A stretch of 11,776 bases of DNA from Verrucomicrobiota bacterium (GTDB lineage Bacteria; Verrucomicrobiota; Verrucomicrobiia; Limisphaerales; UBA1096). Under the pieces are notes generated by a model, which saw only the letters and a program-made list of their open reading frames with translations, made no database searches and had not been told where the DNA came from. A program made the position numbers and the translations under genes. The stretch lies in NCBI GenBank assembly GCA_003972865.1, contig QOAX01000022.1:1-11776 (forward strand). Reading direction: 5' to 3'. The first letter of the stretch is position 1, and each line of letters starts with the position of its first letter. Positions 1-6,320 of the stretch are shown here, piece after piece.

Positions 1-751
1 CGTGATTGTGGCCGTTCATGTACGCCACAACACTTCTGTTCTCCCGTACCACGGCCAGCACCTCGGCGGCGTTCCACAGGTTGTGCACGTTTTCCGGATA
101 CACCGGGAAGTGGCAGAACAAAACCACCCGCTCCCCAGCCCGCTTGGCCTCATTCAACGCCTTTTTCAGCCAGTCCAGTTGCGCTTGGCCAACGGCGCCG
201 TTCCAGGTCGGCGTGCCGCTTGGCAGTTTCCTGTGAGCCACCTCGGCGGCCTTGTGGCGCGGGTCACTCGCTGGATAGGCGTGCAGGCTGACGTCATTTC
301 CATCCAGCGCGATGAAGCGATAACCTTGATAACGAAACTGGTAGTACCGCGACTTGAGACCAAGCGCCGCGGGCACCTTGGCCTTGAGGTCATCGGCCAC
401 TTCAAAATCGTGATTGCCGAGGACGTGGTAATGGTCGGCCTTGAGTTTTTCGTAGATTGGCGCCACGTCCGCAAAGCTCTTGAAGTCGCGGTCGATGAAG
501 TCGCCGAGGTGCACGACGAACTGCAGGTCGAGCCGGTTCAGGTGCTCGACACACGCCGTCAGTTTTTTCGGCGACAACGCGTACTGACGCTGCGCCGTCT
601 TCGGCACCTTGATGTTGCAGTACTGGCAGTCAGCAATCACGCCAAAGGAAAAGATCGGCTCGCCGCTGCGCTGTGCCAGCACCGAACCGTGCCCGCAAAG
701 CCAGGCGCCGAGGCAGACCGCCAGGCCCGCCATGATCGTCCGCCGCTTCAT
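1..751 (-). CDS. Secreted ADPRibase-Mn-like metallophosphoesterase (3' end cut by window)
   Basis: About 250 residues are visible, translated by hand; the gene continues past the left edge. Residues 1-26 form a signal peptide (basic KRR start, hydrophobic core, SVLA before Q27), so the enzyme is probably exported. Metallophosphoesterase motifs appear in order: FGVIADCQY (D41, Q43), HLGDFID (D84), LGNHDF (N113, H114), FCHFPVYPE (H214) and NGHNH (H248, H250). The D-x-Q first motif in FSFGVIAD-x-QY, the WNGA segment and the CHFPVYPE-HNLWN block match the Mn-dependent ADP-ribose/CDP-alcohol diphosphatase family, whose members hydrolyse ADP-ribose, CDP-choline and similar diphosphates. Substrate here is inferred only. 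The ATG at 751 overlaps the stop of the upstream pseudopilin gene as ATGA, suggesting translational coupling. An oddity is the two Cys in the first motif (C42, C45). Confidence 0.85.
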   Translation of the reverse strand, partial: MKRRTIMAGLAVCLGAWLCGHGSVLAQRSGEPIFSFGVIADCQYCNIKVPKTAQRQYALSPKKLTACVEHLNRLDLQFVVHLGDFIDRDFKSFADVAPIYEKLKADHYHVLGNHDFEVADDLKAKVPAALGLKSRYYQFRYQGYRFIALDGNDVSLHAYPASDPRHKAAEVAHRKLPSGTPTWNGAVGQAQLDWLKKALNEAKRAGERVVLFCHFPVYPENVHNLWNAAEVLAVVRENRSVVAYMNGHNH

Positions 752-1614
752 CGGCTCACGAGATCGCTGCTGTGTTCCTGCATCCACAACATGTCGGGGT
801 TGTTCGGCGTGGAAACATTGAGCTTCAATTCCCGGCCCTTGGTCAGCGGCGGGATCGTCCGGGGGTCGAGCCACTTCTGGATTTCCGAGTGCCCGTCGGC
901 GAAGGCAATCCCGGCGGCGTTGTTGTGGTACGAGGCGGGGTAGTCCACCAGCATCATCGCCTTTGGCTTGTCCGGATAGCCGGTCATGTCCACCGCGAAA
1001 TAGCCGTCGTTGATGCTGTCCTCCCGCTCATCCAGCAGCACCATCGCCTCGGACGGTGAGGGGTCAACAATCTGGTGCATCTTCACGAATACCCGGTACG
1101 GCCCGCTGTCCGGCTGGCGCGACCCCATGCCCGCGCCGCCCCAACCGGGGCCGCCCATCCAGCATTGCATCGACATGCTCCGCACTCTCGGCAATGTTTT
1201 GCCCTGCCATTTGCCGGTGGTCGTGTCTGCCGGGCAACGCCAAATCTGGGTGGAGTTGCCGCAGTACTCCCAGAGCGGACTGGTCTTAATGACGATCTCC
1301 GGTAGCACATCATCCGCACCGCTCGTTGGCAGGTCGAGCCAGCCGAATACCCAGCGCGGCCCGGCCCAACGCCGGCCGGTTCGCATTCCTTCCTTGGACA
1401 AAACCAGGCCGTCGTCGTTGTCCTCGGCGTACATGCGCCATGCCAGCATCAGTTGCTTGGAATTGTTCATGCAGGCGATACCGTGCGCCTTGGTCTTGGC
1501 CTTGGCCAGGGCAGGCAAAAGTATCCCCGCGAGGATCGCAATAATCGCGATGACCACCAGTAACTCGATCAACGTAAACGCCCGCTTTGGCTTGACCTGA
1601 AGGGCATGCTCCAT
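748..1614 (-). CDS. Pseudopilin-like protein with prepilin N-terminus and H-x9-DG domain
   Basis: A protein of 288 residues. A class III signal (KPKRA then FTLIELLVVIAIIAILAG) predicts prepilin peptidase cleavage between A12 and F13, with the conserved Glu at +5 (E17). The single N-terminal helix (13-40) would anchor it in the inner membrane or a pilus-like fibre. The C-terminal half ends in a canonical H-x9-DG block: H230, nine residues, D240-G241-H242. This is the processing-associated domain common in Planctomycetota, Verrucomicrobiota and Lentisphaerota, where tens of such proteins per genome have no defined role. I chose the ATG at 1614 because the frame upstream has no good start and the class III leader begins there; GGAGAGG lies about 20 nt upstream, which is long. 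It follows the oxidoreductase gene by 83 bp and overlaps the phosphoesterase start by 4 bp. Confidence 0.88.
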   Translation of the reverse strand: MEHALQVKPKRAFTLIELLVVIAIIAILAGILLPALAKAKTKAHGIACMNNSKQLMLAWRMYAEDNDDGLVLSKEGMRTGRRWAGPRWVFGWLDLPTSGADDVLPEIVIKTSPLWEYCGNSTQIWRCPADTTTGKWQGKTLPRVRSMSMQCWMGGPGWGGAGMGSRQPDSGPYRVFVKMHQIVDPSPSEAMVLLDEREDSINDGYFAVDMTGYPDKPKAMMLVDYPASYHNNAAGIAFADGHSEIQKWLDPRTIPPLTKGRELKLNVSTPNNPDMLWMQEHSSDLVSR

Positions 1615-1697
1615 GCGGAAGATGCTGCTTTTGCGCCTCTCCACCGTCAATGTTCGTTTCGAACCACAACCTGCCTCTGCTTGACCAAACTTTAACC

Positions 1698-3056
1698 TCA
1701 GAGCTTCCAGCCTTGGCGATATTCCCGGCGGACGTAACGGTTGGCCTTTTCGCTGTTGGTCGAGCGCAACTCCTTGGCGTCCCACTGTACCGGCTCTCCA
1801 GCGCGTATGGCGAGGTTGCCCAGCAGCACCATTTCGGTGAACGGCCCGGCGATCTCGAAACGGCTCAGCGGCTTGTGGCCGTCGCCGGTGGCGGCGTTCA
1901 CCCACTCGACGTAGTTGCCCCTGGTTCGAGGCAGCGTCTTCGGCGTGTTGGCCTCTATCTGTTTGACCTCGTCCTCGTCGCGCCCGGTGATTTTCCATTC
2001 GGTGCCTCTGCGACTAAAGAACATCCTGCCCTTGTCCCCAATCAACAAAGAGCCGTAACCCTTCCCCCCTTTGTCGACCATGTTGACCCCGCCAGCGGTC
2101 TCGAGGGACGGCGCGTTCTGCACCCCGTTCTTTTTGCCGTCGTACCAGACCAGTTTCACCGGCGGACGGCTGCCGCGGTAGCCGAAATGGTAATCGATGA
2201 CCGCCCAGTTTGGGGCACTCTCGCCGGTGTTGCCACCGTGCCGGGCGCTCACGCTGGTGGGGGAACCCAGTTCCAAACTCCACCAGGCCATGTCCATGAT
2301 GTGACAGGCCATGTCGCCGAGCGCCCCGGTGCCAAAGTCCCACCAGCCGCGCCATGAAAACGGAACGTAACCTTTGCCGTACGGGCGGTACGCCGCCGAG
2401 CCAAGCCACAAATCCCAGTCCAAGCCTTTGGGCACGTCGGCCCTGACCGGACGCGCCTTCATGCCCTGCGGCCAGATTGGGCGGTTGGTCCAGATGTGCG
2501 CCTCGGTAACGTTGCCAATGATCCCGGCGCGAACCAACTCGACCGCACGGCGGATCGGCTCGCCGGCGTGCGCCTGGTTGCCCATCTGGGTGGTCACGCC
2601 GGTTTCCCTGGCCAAGCGGGTCAGGTCACGCGCCTCGTACACGTCGTGAGTCAACGGCTTCTGTGTGTAACAATGCTTGCCCATCTTCATCGCCATCGAG
2701 GTGGCCGCGGCGTGGGTGTGGTCGGGCGTGGAGATAGTGCAGGCGTCGATGCTCTTGCCCATCTTTTCGAGCATCACGCGAAAGTCGACGAAGCGCTTGG
2801 CCTTGGCGTGGGTCTTGAACATCGCATCGGCGCGGGACTCGTCCACGTCACACAGCGCGACAATGTCTGCCCCGGCCTTGGCGGCCCCGGTGATGTCCGC
2901 CCGGCCCTTGCCGCCGGAGCCGATGCCGGCGACGGCGAGTCGGCTGTTTGCGCCGAACACACGGCTTGGCACGACTTGAAAGCCAAAGGTGGCTACTGCG
3001 CTCGCGCCGATGAATCGCCGGCGTGTCATGTCTGTTTTGTTCTGCTTGGTTTTCAT
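1698..3056 (-). CDS. Tat-exported Gfo/Idh/MocA family oxidoreductase
   Basis: A protein of 452 residues. The N-terminus has a twin-arginine signal (TRRRFIGASAV at 11-21, hydrophobic run, VFGA near 33-36), typical of PVC-group periplasmic members. The Rossmann fold follows: AVAGIGSGGKG (41-51) for NAD(P), ALCDVD (67-72) ending the second strand, and STPDHTHA (109-116). The usual EKP motif reads QKP (132-134). The C-terminal substrate domain shows GALGDMACHIMD (244-255), where H252 sits at the usual catalytic His position. Family members oxidise or reduce sugars, inositols and related polyols; the substrate cannot be read here. I chose the ATG at 3056, 8 bp after the upstream stop, over an in-frame GTG at 3074 that would overlap the upstream gene. 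Gene order suggests co-transcription with the flanking pseudopilins, which is common in polysaccharide-degrading PVC bacteria. Confidence 0.93.
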   Translation of the reverse strand: MKTKQNKTDMTRRRFIGASAVATFGFQVVPSRVFGANSRLAVAGIGSGGKGRADITGAAKAGADIVALCDVDESRADAMFKTHAKAKRFVDFRVMLEKMGKSIDACTISTPDHTHAAATSMAMKMGKHCYTQKPLTHDVYEARDLTRLARETGVTTQMGNQAHAGEPIRRAVELVRAGIIGNVTEAHIWTNRPIWPQGMKARPVRADVPKGLDWDLWLGSAAYRPYGKGYVPFSWRGWWDFGTGALGDMACHIMDMAWWSLELGSPTSVSARHGGNTGESAPNWAVIDYHFGYRGSRPPVKLVWYDGKKNGVQNAPSLETAGGVNMVDKGGKGYGSLLIGDKGRMFFSRRGTEWKITGRDEDEVKQIEANTPKTLPRTRGNYVEWVNAATGDGHKPLSRFEIAGPFTEMVLLGNLAIRAGEPVQWDAKELRSTNSEKANRYVRREYRQGWKL

Positions 3057-3064
3057 TGTGTCAA

Positions 3065-3781
3065 TCACTTCCACTTCTCACGCCACATGTCGACGGTCAT
3101 TTGATCCGCCTTCATCCAGTCGGCGTTCCCGGCGTAGTGGAGCACGTTGGGGCCGCCGTTGTGGCGCTTGTTGGAGACCCGCCGGCCATAGGTGGGATCG
3201 ATCTGCTTGGAACTGGAAATGTGCGACGGATGCCAGACGTCATGACGCCGGATGTCCGAGTCGCTCAGGCCGGTCACGATCCCCCGCCAGTGGCCGTCCT
3301 CGTTGTCGGCAATGTAGATTGTCTCGGTCGGACGCTGGAAATTCACGAGCGGCGTGGGGTCGTTGATCTCGAAGCCAATGCTGTCGCGGGTGCTCCGGAA
3401 CGACCAAGAACTGTCCACATAACAAATGACCTGCTTCTTGTCCGGGTAGCTTGGACAGCGATAGATTTTCACCTTACGGAAATCCCTTTCCGTGCCTCCC
3501 TCGGGCATGTACGGCATGTAAACCAAGAACCAAAGCACGTTGTTGCCGCGCGGTATTTTCCCCTCGAAATCCTCTGCGTACATCTGAATAGCCAGACCGA
3601 TCTGGTGCAGATTGTTGAGACAGGAGGCACGCTGCCCGGCCGCCTTGGCCTTGGCCAGCGCCGGAAGCAACAGGCTCGCGAGGATGGCGATGATCGCGAT
3701 CACCACCAGCAACTCGATCAGTGTAAAGCCACGCTTGGTCAAGCGACGGTTTTCTGGCTGCGGTAAGACTATTGATTTCAT
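3065..3781 (-). CDS. Pseudopilin-like protein with degenerate H-x9-DG motif
   Basis: A protein of 238 residues. The class III leader ends at LTKRG, with predicted cleavage between G18 and F19 and Glu at +5 (E23), followed by the membrane helix LIELLVVIAIIAILASLLLP. The block NNLHQIGLAIQMYAED (56-71) is the conserved region that follows the helix in this family. Near the C-terminus the RHNGGPNVL stretch aligns with the H-x9-DG domain, but after H207 and nine residues the expected DG is AG (217-218), so the motif is altered. The start ATG at 3781 lies 9 bp after the miaE-like stop with no strong ribosome binding site, and the stop is 8 bp before the oxidoreductase start, so all three are probably one transcript. 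Its N-terminal helix is nearly identical to that of the pseudopilin at 748-1614. Function is unknown beyond envelope or fibre association. Confidence 0.88.
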   Translation of the reverse strand: MKSIVLPQPENRRLTKRGFTLIELLVVIAIIAILASLLLPALAKAKAAGQRASCLNNLHQIGLAIQMYAEDFEGKIPRGNNVLWFLVYMPYMPEGGTERDFRKVKIYRCPSYPDKKQVICYVDSSWSFRSTRDSIGFEINDPTPLVNFQRPTETIYIADNEDGHWRGIVTGLSDSDIRRHDVWHPSHISSSKQIDPTYGRRVSNKRHNGGPNVLHYAGNADWMKADQMTVDMWREKWK

Positions 3782-3790
3782 TTTATTTCA

Positions 3791-4378
3791 TCAATGTAAC
3801 GCCGGACGGAGTTCCAATCCACCGACGATCCGGCCCTCGGCCTCATTCAACTCCCTCAACCGCTCATATACACGATCCTTCTCGAAATACTCCAACGCCA
3901 TTCCGACAAAGATATGACCGTGGCGTGCCTCGGACACCCAAAGATCGTGGTAGAACTGCTGCAGCTCTTTGTCGTCTCCAAGCGCCCCGGACACAAGCCG
4001 AAAACGCTCCGCGCCACGGCATTCGATGATCGACGCCAGCAGCAGCCGGTCGAGAAACCGCCGCAGCGTGTCGGTGTGCAGCAAATCCATCAGCGCCTTA
4101 ATGTACGGATCCTGCCCGATCTCCCTCGCCAACGGTATGCCGCGCCGCCGCATCACCTGGTACACCTGCTGGAAATGCTCCAGTTCCTCGACGCCGGTGG
4201 CGATCAACTCTGGGATGATCTCGAGTCGGTCCGGATACTTGGCCACGAGGCTCATCGCCAGTGCCGAGGCCTTGCGCTCGCAGTCGGCATGGTCCTGCAG
4301 AAACGACGGCAGATCGGCCATCACGGCATCGACCCACCCCGGCCTGGTGGCCACGGTCAGTTCGAGGGACAATTTCAT
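3791..4378 (-). CDS. miaE: tRNA-(2-methylthio-N6-isopentenyladenosine-37) hydroxylase, MiaE family
   Basis: A protein of 195 residues, close to the usual family length. It is a ferritin-like four-helix protein with a duplicated carboxylate/ExxH diiron site: E34 with EELEH (E65, H68) in the first half, and IIECRGAERF (E119) with SEARH (E150, H153) in the second. MiaE uses O2 to hydroxylate the isopentenyl group of ms2i6A at position 37 of tRNAs reading U-starting codons. The segment GQDPY-IKALMDLL and the AERF-LVSGAL stretch fit MiaE better than other diiron enzymes. It acts in the cytoplasm, so heading an apparent operon with two pseudopilins and two exported enzymes is odd and may reflect simple read-through. 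The ATG at 4378 faces purN across a 142-bp divergent spacer. Confidence 0.9.
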   Translation of the reverse strand: MKLSLELTVATRPGWVDAVMADLPSFLQDHADCERKASALAMSLVAKYPDRLEIIPELIATGVEELEHFQQVYQVMRRRGIPLAREIGQDPYIKALMDLLHTDTLRRFLDRLLLASIIECRGAERFRLVSGALGDDKELQQFYHDLWVSEARHGHIFVGMALEYFEKDRVYERLRELNEAEGRIVGGLELRPALH

Positions 4379-4400
4379 TCAGCGGCGAACAGGCTACCAA

Positions 4401-4480
4401 CTTGGCCAAGCGCTTGGCAACGCACCAAGAAGAGAGAGCGAACGCCCCTTGGCCATTTGGCACTCCCCTTGGCCAAGCGC
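4401..4480. repeat. Cluster of CTTGGCCAAG palindromic repeats in divergent spacer
   Basis: A 13-bp direct repeat, CTTGGCCAAGCGC, occurs at 4401-4413 and 4468-4480. A second direct repeat, CCCCTTGGCCA, occurs at 4445-4455 and 4465-4475, exactly 20 bp apart. GCCAAGCGCTTGGC at 4405-4418 is a perfect 14-bp palindrome. CTTGGC thus occurs four times and GCCAAG twice within 80 bp, between the divergently transcribed miaE and purN. The same core is abundant across the window, so it may be a genome-wide motif rather than a local operator. No convincing -10/-35 pair was found here for either gene, though both promoters should lie in 4379-4520. Confidence 0.85.
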
Positions 4481-4520
4481 CTGGTTTAGGTTTGCGGCGC
4501 GTCCGCTTGGGACAAACCGC

Positions 4521-5114
4521 ATGAGTGACAAAACCAGACTGGCCGTACTCGGCTCCGGCAAGGGGTCGAACTTCCTCTCGCTGGCCAAGGCCTGCGCCAA
4601 CGGGTCGCTGCCGGCGCAGATCGTGCTGGTCGCCAGCGACGTCGGCGGGGCGGGGATTTTGGAGCGCGCCGGGGAGTTTGGCCTGCCGGCCCGGTTCATC
4701 GAGCCGGGACGATTCCGCACCAAGCTGGACGAAACCGCCGAGGCGGCCTACGTCGCCGCGCTCAATGATTCCGGCGCCGAGTGGGTGGCCCTGGCCGGTT
4801 TCATGCGCATTTTGAAGGGTGATTTTCTGCGTGCATTCGAGAAAAAGGTTGTTAACATCCACCCCTCTTTGCTGCCCGCATTTCCGGGGCTGGAGGCTTG
4901 GAAGCAGGCGCACGACTACGGGGTGAAGGCCACCGGTTGCACGGTTCACATGGTGGATCACGGCATCGACACCGGACCCATTCTGGCACAGGGCGTTGTG
5001 CCCGTGCTTGAGGACGACACCGCCGAGACGCTCCACCAGCGCATCCAGCAAGAGGAGCACACGCTATATCCGCGAACACTCGCCCGTTTGTTCAACGGCG
5101 AGATTCGTATTTAA
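4521..5114 (+). CDS. purN: Phosphoribosylglycinamide formyltransferase (PurN, 10-formyl-THF dependent)
   Basis: A protein of 197 residues, slightly short for the family. It transfers a formyl group from 10-formyltetrahydrofolate to GAR, the third step of purine synthesis, in the cytosol. Visible features are the GAR-phosphate loop LGSGKGSN (10-17), the VVNIHPSLLPAFPG block with catalytic N112 and H114, and VDHGIDTGPILAQ (146-157) with catalytic D150. These match the N-H-D triad of characterised PurN enzymes. The ATG at 4521 is set by homology (the MSDKTRLAVLGSG start); the ribosome binding site is weak. A small basic ORF and hisG follow on the same strand with 21 bp or less between genes, suggesting a shared transcript. 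Confidence 0.95.
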   Translation: MSDKTRLAVLGSGKGSNFLSLAKACANGSLPAQIVLVASDVGGAGILERAGEFGLPARFIEPGRFRTKLDETAEAAYVAALNDSGAEWVALAGFMRILKGDFLRAFEKKVVNIHPSLLPAFPGLEAWKQAHDYGVKATGCTVHMVDHGIDTGPILAQGVVPVLEDDTAETLHQRIQQEEHTLYPRTLARLFNGEIRI

Positions 5115-5124
5115 CACTCCGCAT

Positions 5125-5128
5125 GGAG
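5125..5128 (+). promoter_or_regulatory. Shine-Dalgarno GGAG before the 40-residue ORF
   Basis: GGAG sits 7 nt upstream of the ATG at 5136. This near-ideal spacing supports translation of the small basic ORF and favours it over the overlapping ORF that begins at 5123, inside which this site lies. Confidence 0.5.
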
Positions 5129-5135
5129 TATGAAG

Positions 5136-5258
5136 ATGAACATAAAACTGCCGCGCAGGACTTGGCGATTCAACCCGGCCGCCCGGGTGAAGCAATCCGC
5201 CAAGCGCTACGCCCGTGCCCGGGCCAAGCTGACCGCGCGGCGGCAAATCCATGAGTAA
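5136..5258 (+). CDS. Small highly basic protein (40 aa) overlapping hisG start
   Basis: A 40-residue ORF fills the gap between purN and hisG. It begins MNIKLPRRTWRF and is rich in Arg, Lys and Ala (for example AKRYARARAKLTARRQ), with no hydrophobic segment, so a nucleic-acid- or ribosome-binding role is plausible but inferred. Third codon positions are mostly G or C, like neighbouring genes, and a GGAG lies 7 nt before the ATG. Its TAA (5256-5258) overlaps the hisG start by 8 nt, so translation of the two could be coupled. I do not recognise the family. A competing frame (5123-5254, 43 residues, starting MEYEDEHKTAA) ends in an ATGA overlap with hisG but lacks a ribosome binding site and has weaker codon bias. 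Confidence 0.5.
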   Translation: MNIKLPRRTWRFNPAARVKQSAKRYARARAKLTARRQIHE

Positions 5259-6132
5259 AAAGAAACTCCTACGATTCGGACTGCCCAAGGGGAGCCTCGA
5301 GAAACCGACCATCGAGAAGATGGCCAAGGCCGGGTACAACATCCGCGTCAGCAGCCGTTCACTGGTGCCGTACGTGGACGACCCGGAGCTCGAGATCCGT
5401 CTCATCCGCGCGCAGGAAATCAGCCGCTACGTCGAGCTGGGCTACCTCGACTGCGGTATCACCGGACTGGACTGGATCATGGAAAACGGCTCCAAGGTGC
5501 ACGAGGTGACTGAGTTGCTTTTCAGCCGCGCCACCCGCCGCCCCGCCCGCTGGGTGCTCTGCGTGCCGGAGGAGTCTCCCATCAAGAGCGTCAAGGGCCT
5601 GAAAGGCAAGCGCGTCGCCACCGAGGTCGTGAACCTTACCCGGAAATACCTGCGCAAAAACGGCGTCAAGGCCAGCGTCGAGTTCTCGTGGGGCGCCACC
5701 GAGGGGAAGGCCCGCGAACTGGTCGATGCCATTGTCGAGGTCACCGAGACCGGCTCGAGCCTGGCGGCCAACAAGCTGCGCATCATCGACGAGCTGCTCT
5801 CCTCCACTCCGCGCCTGATTTCCAACCGCGAAACCTGGAAGAACGACTGGAAGCGCAACAAGATCGAGACCATCGCCATGCTCCTGCGAGGCGCGCTCGA
5901 CGCGGAGACCCGGGTCGGAATGAAATTCAACATCGAGGAAAAAAATCTGTCAAAGGTGTTGAAAAAGCTGCCCGCCTTGCGTAATCCAACCGTCTCCGGC
6001 TTGAGCGGCAGCGGCTGGGTGGCGGTCGAGACCGTCATCGAGGAAGTTGTCGCCCGGGAAATCATCCCGGCGCTCAAGACCGCCGGGGCAGAGGGCATCA
6101 TTGAGTATCCGCTCAACAAGGTTGTCCATTAA
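5251..6132 (+). CDS. hisG: ATP phosphoribosyltransferase, long form (HisG)
   Basis: A protein of 293 residues, matching the long form with a C-terminal regulatory domain. It catalyses the committed step of histidine synthesis, joining ATP and PRPP to give phosphoribosyl-ATP. The N-terminal LPKGSLE (11-17) is the family signature. DLDCGITG-type residues (67-72) and the PRPP loop VEVTETGSSLAANKL (162-176) form the active site. The stretch from about 218 to 293, including LPALRNPTVSGLSGSGWVAVE, is the ACT-like regulatory domain that binds histidine in long-form enzymes and removes any need for HisZ. The ATG at 5251 gives the expected MSKKKLLRFGLPKG start. It is not next to other his genes here. 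Confidence 0.95.
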   Translation: MSKKKLLRFGLPKGSLEKPTIEKMAKAGYNIRVSSRSLVPYVDDPELEIRLIRAQEISRYVELGYLDCGITGLDWIMENGSKVHEVTELLFSRATRRPARWVLCVPEESPIKSVKGLKGKRVATEVVNLTRKYLRKNGVKASVEFSWGATEGKARELVDAIVEVTETGSSLAANKLRIIDELLSSTPRLISNRETWKNDWKRNKIETIAMLLRGALDAETRVGMKFNIEEKNLSKVLKKLPALRNPTVSGLSGSGWVAVETVIEEVVAREIIPALKTAGAEGIIEYPLNKVVH

Positions 6133-6172
6133 TTTATTTAACTGAGAAAGAAACAACGGAAGCAAGACATAC

Positions 6173-6274
6173 ATGGGTTCACTGAAGAAACGCCGGAAAG
6201 CGAAGATCAACAAGCACAAGCGCAAGAAAAAATCCCGCGCCAATCGCCACAAGAAGCGTACCTGGCAGAAGTAG
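6173..6274 (+). CDS. bS22 / AURKAIP1-COX24-like small ribosomal protein
   Basis: A 33-residue, extremely basic protein starting MGSLKKRRKAKINKHKRKKK and ending in RHKKRTWQK. The MGS-KKRRK start, the KHKRKK core and the NRHKK tail match the AURKAIP1/COX24 domain. That family includes the mycobacterial small-subunit protein bS22 and mitochondrial mS38, which binds near the decoding region of the small subunit. Length and charge fit that family well. The ATG at 6173 lies 40 bp after hisG with a weak GGAA-type site upstream. Genes this short are easily missed by automated annotation. The ribosomal assignment is by family resemblance. Confidence 0.8.
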   Translation: MGSLKKRRKAKINKHKRKKKSRANRHKKRTWQK

Positions 6275-6320
6275 CCGGCCAGGCTGGCGCTGCCGGTGTT
6301 CCGGGTGACCCCCCCCGACC

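Noticed and set aside
2..943. Long plus-strand open frame
   Set aside because: It lies opposite the phosphoesterase and pseudopilin genes, whose motifs and leaders are unmistakable; its translation is Arg/Val-rich with no domain.
1615..1998. N-terminal extension of the pseudopilin frame
   Set aside because: It runs back into the oxidoreductase gene; the class III leader begins at the ATG at 1614.
1650..3104. Two long plus-strand open frames (1650-2357, 2496-3104)
   Set aside because: They are antisense to the Gfo/Idh/MocA gene and arise from its GC-rich codon bias; no ribosome binding site or family motif.
3969..4520. Open frame extending purN upstream across the spacer and miaE
   Set aside because: The extension is antisense to miaE and crosses the repeat cluster; PurN homology begins exactly at the ATG at 4521.
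5123..5254. 43-residue ORF ending in an ATGA overlap with hisG
   Set aside because: No ribosome binding site and weaker GC bias at third positions than the overlapping 40-residue frame, whose Shine-Dalgarno lies inside it. It is still a possible alternative.
6275..6320. GC-rich hairpin after the bS22-like gene as a terminator
   Set aside because: Stem is only about 5 bp around CCAGGCTGG and is followed by a C run, not a T run.
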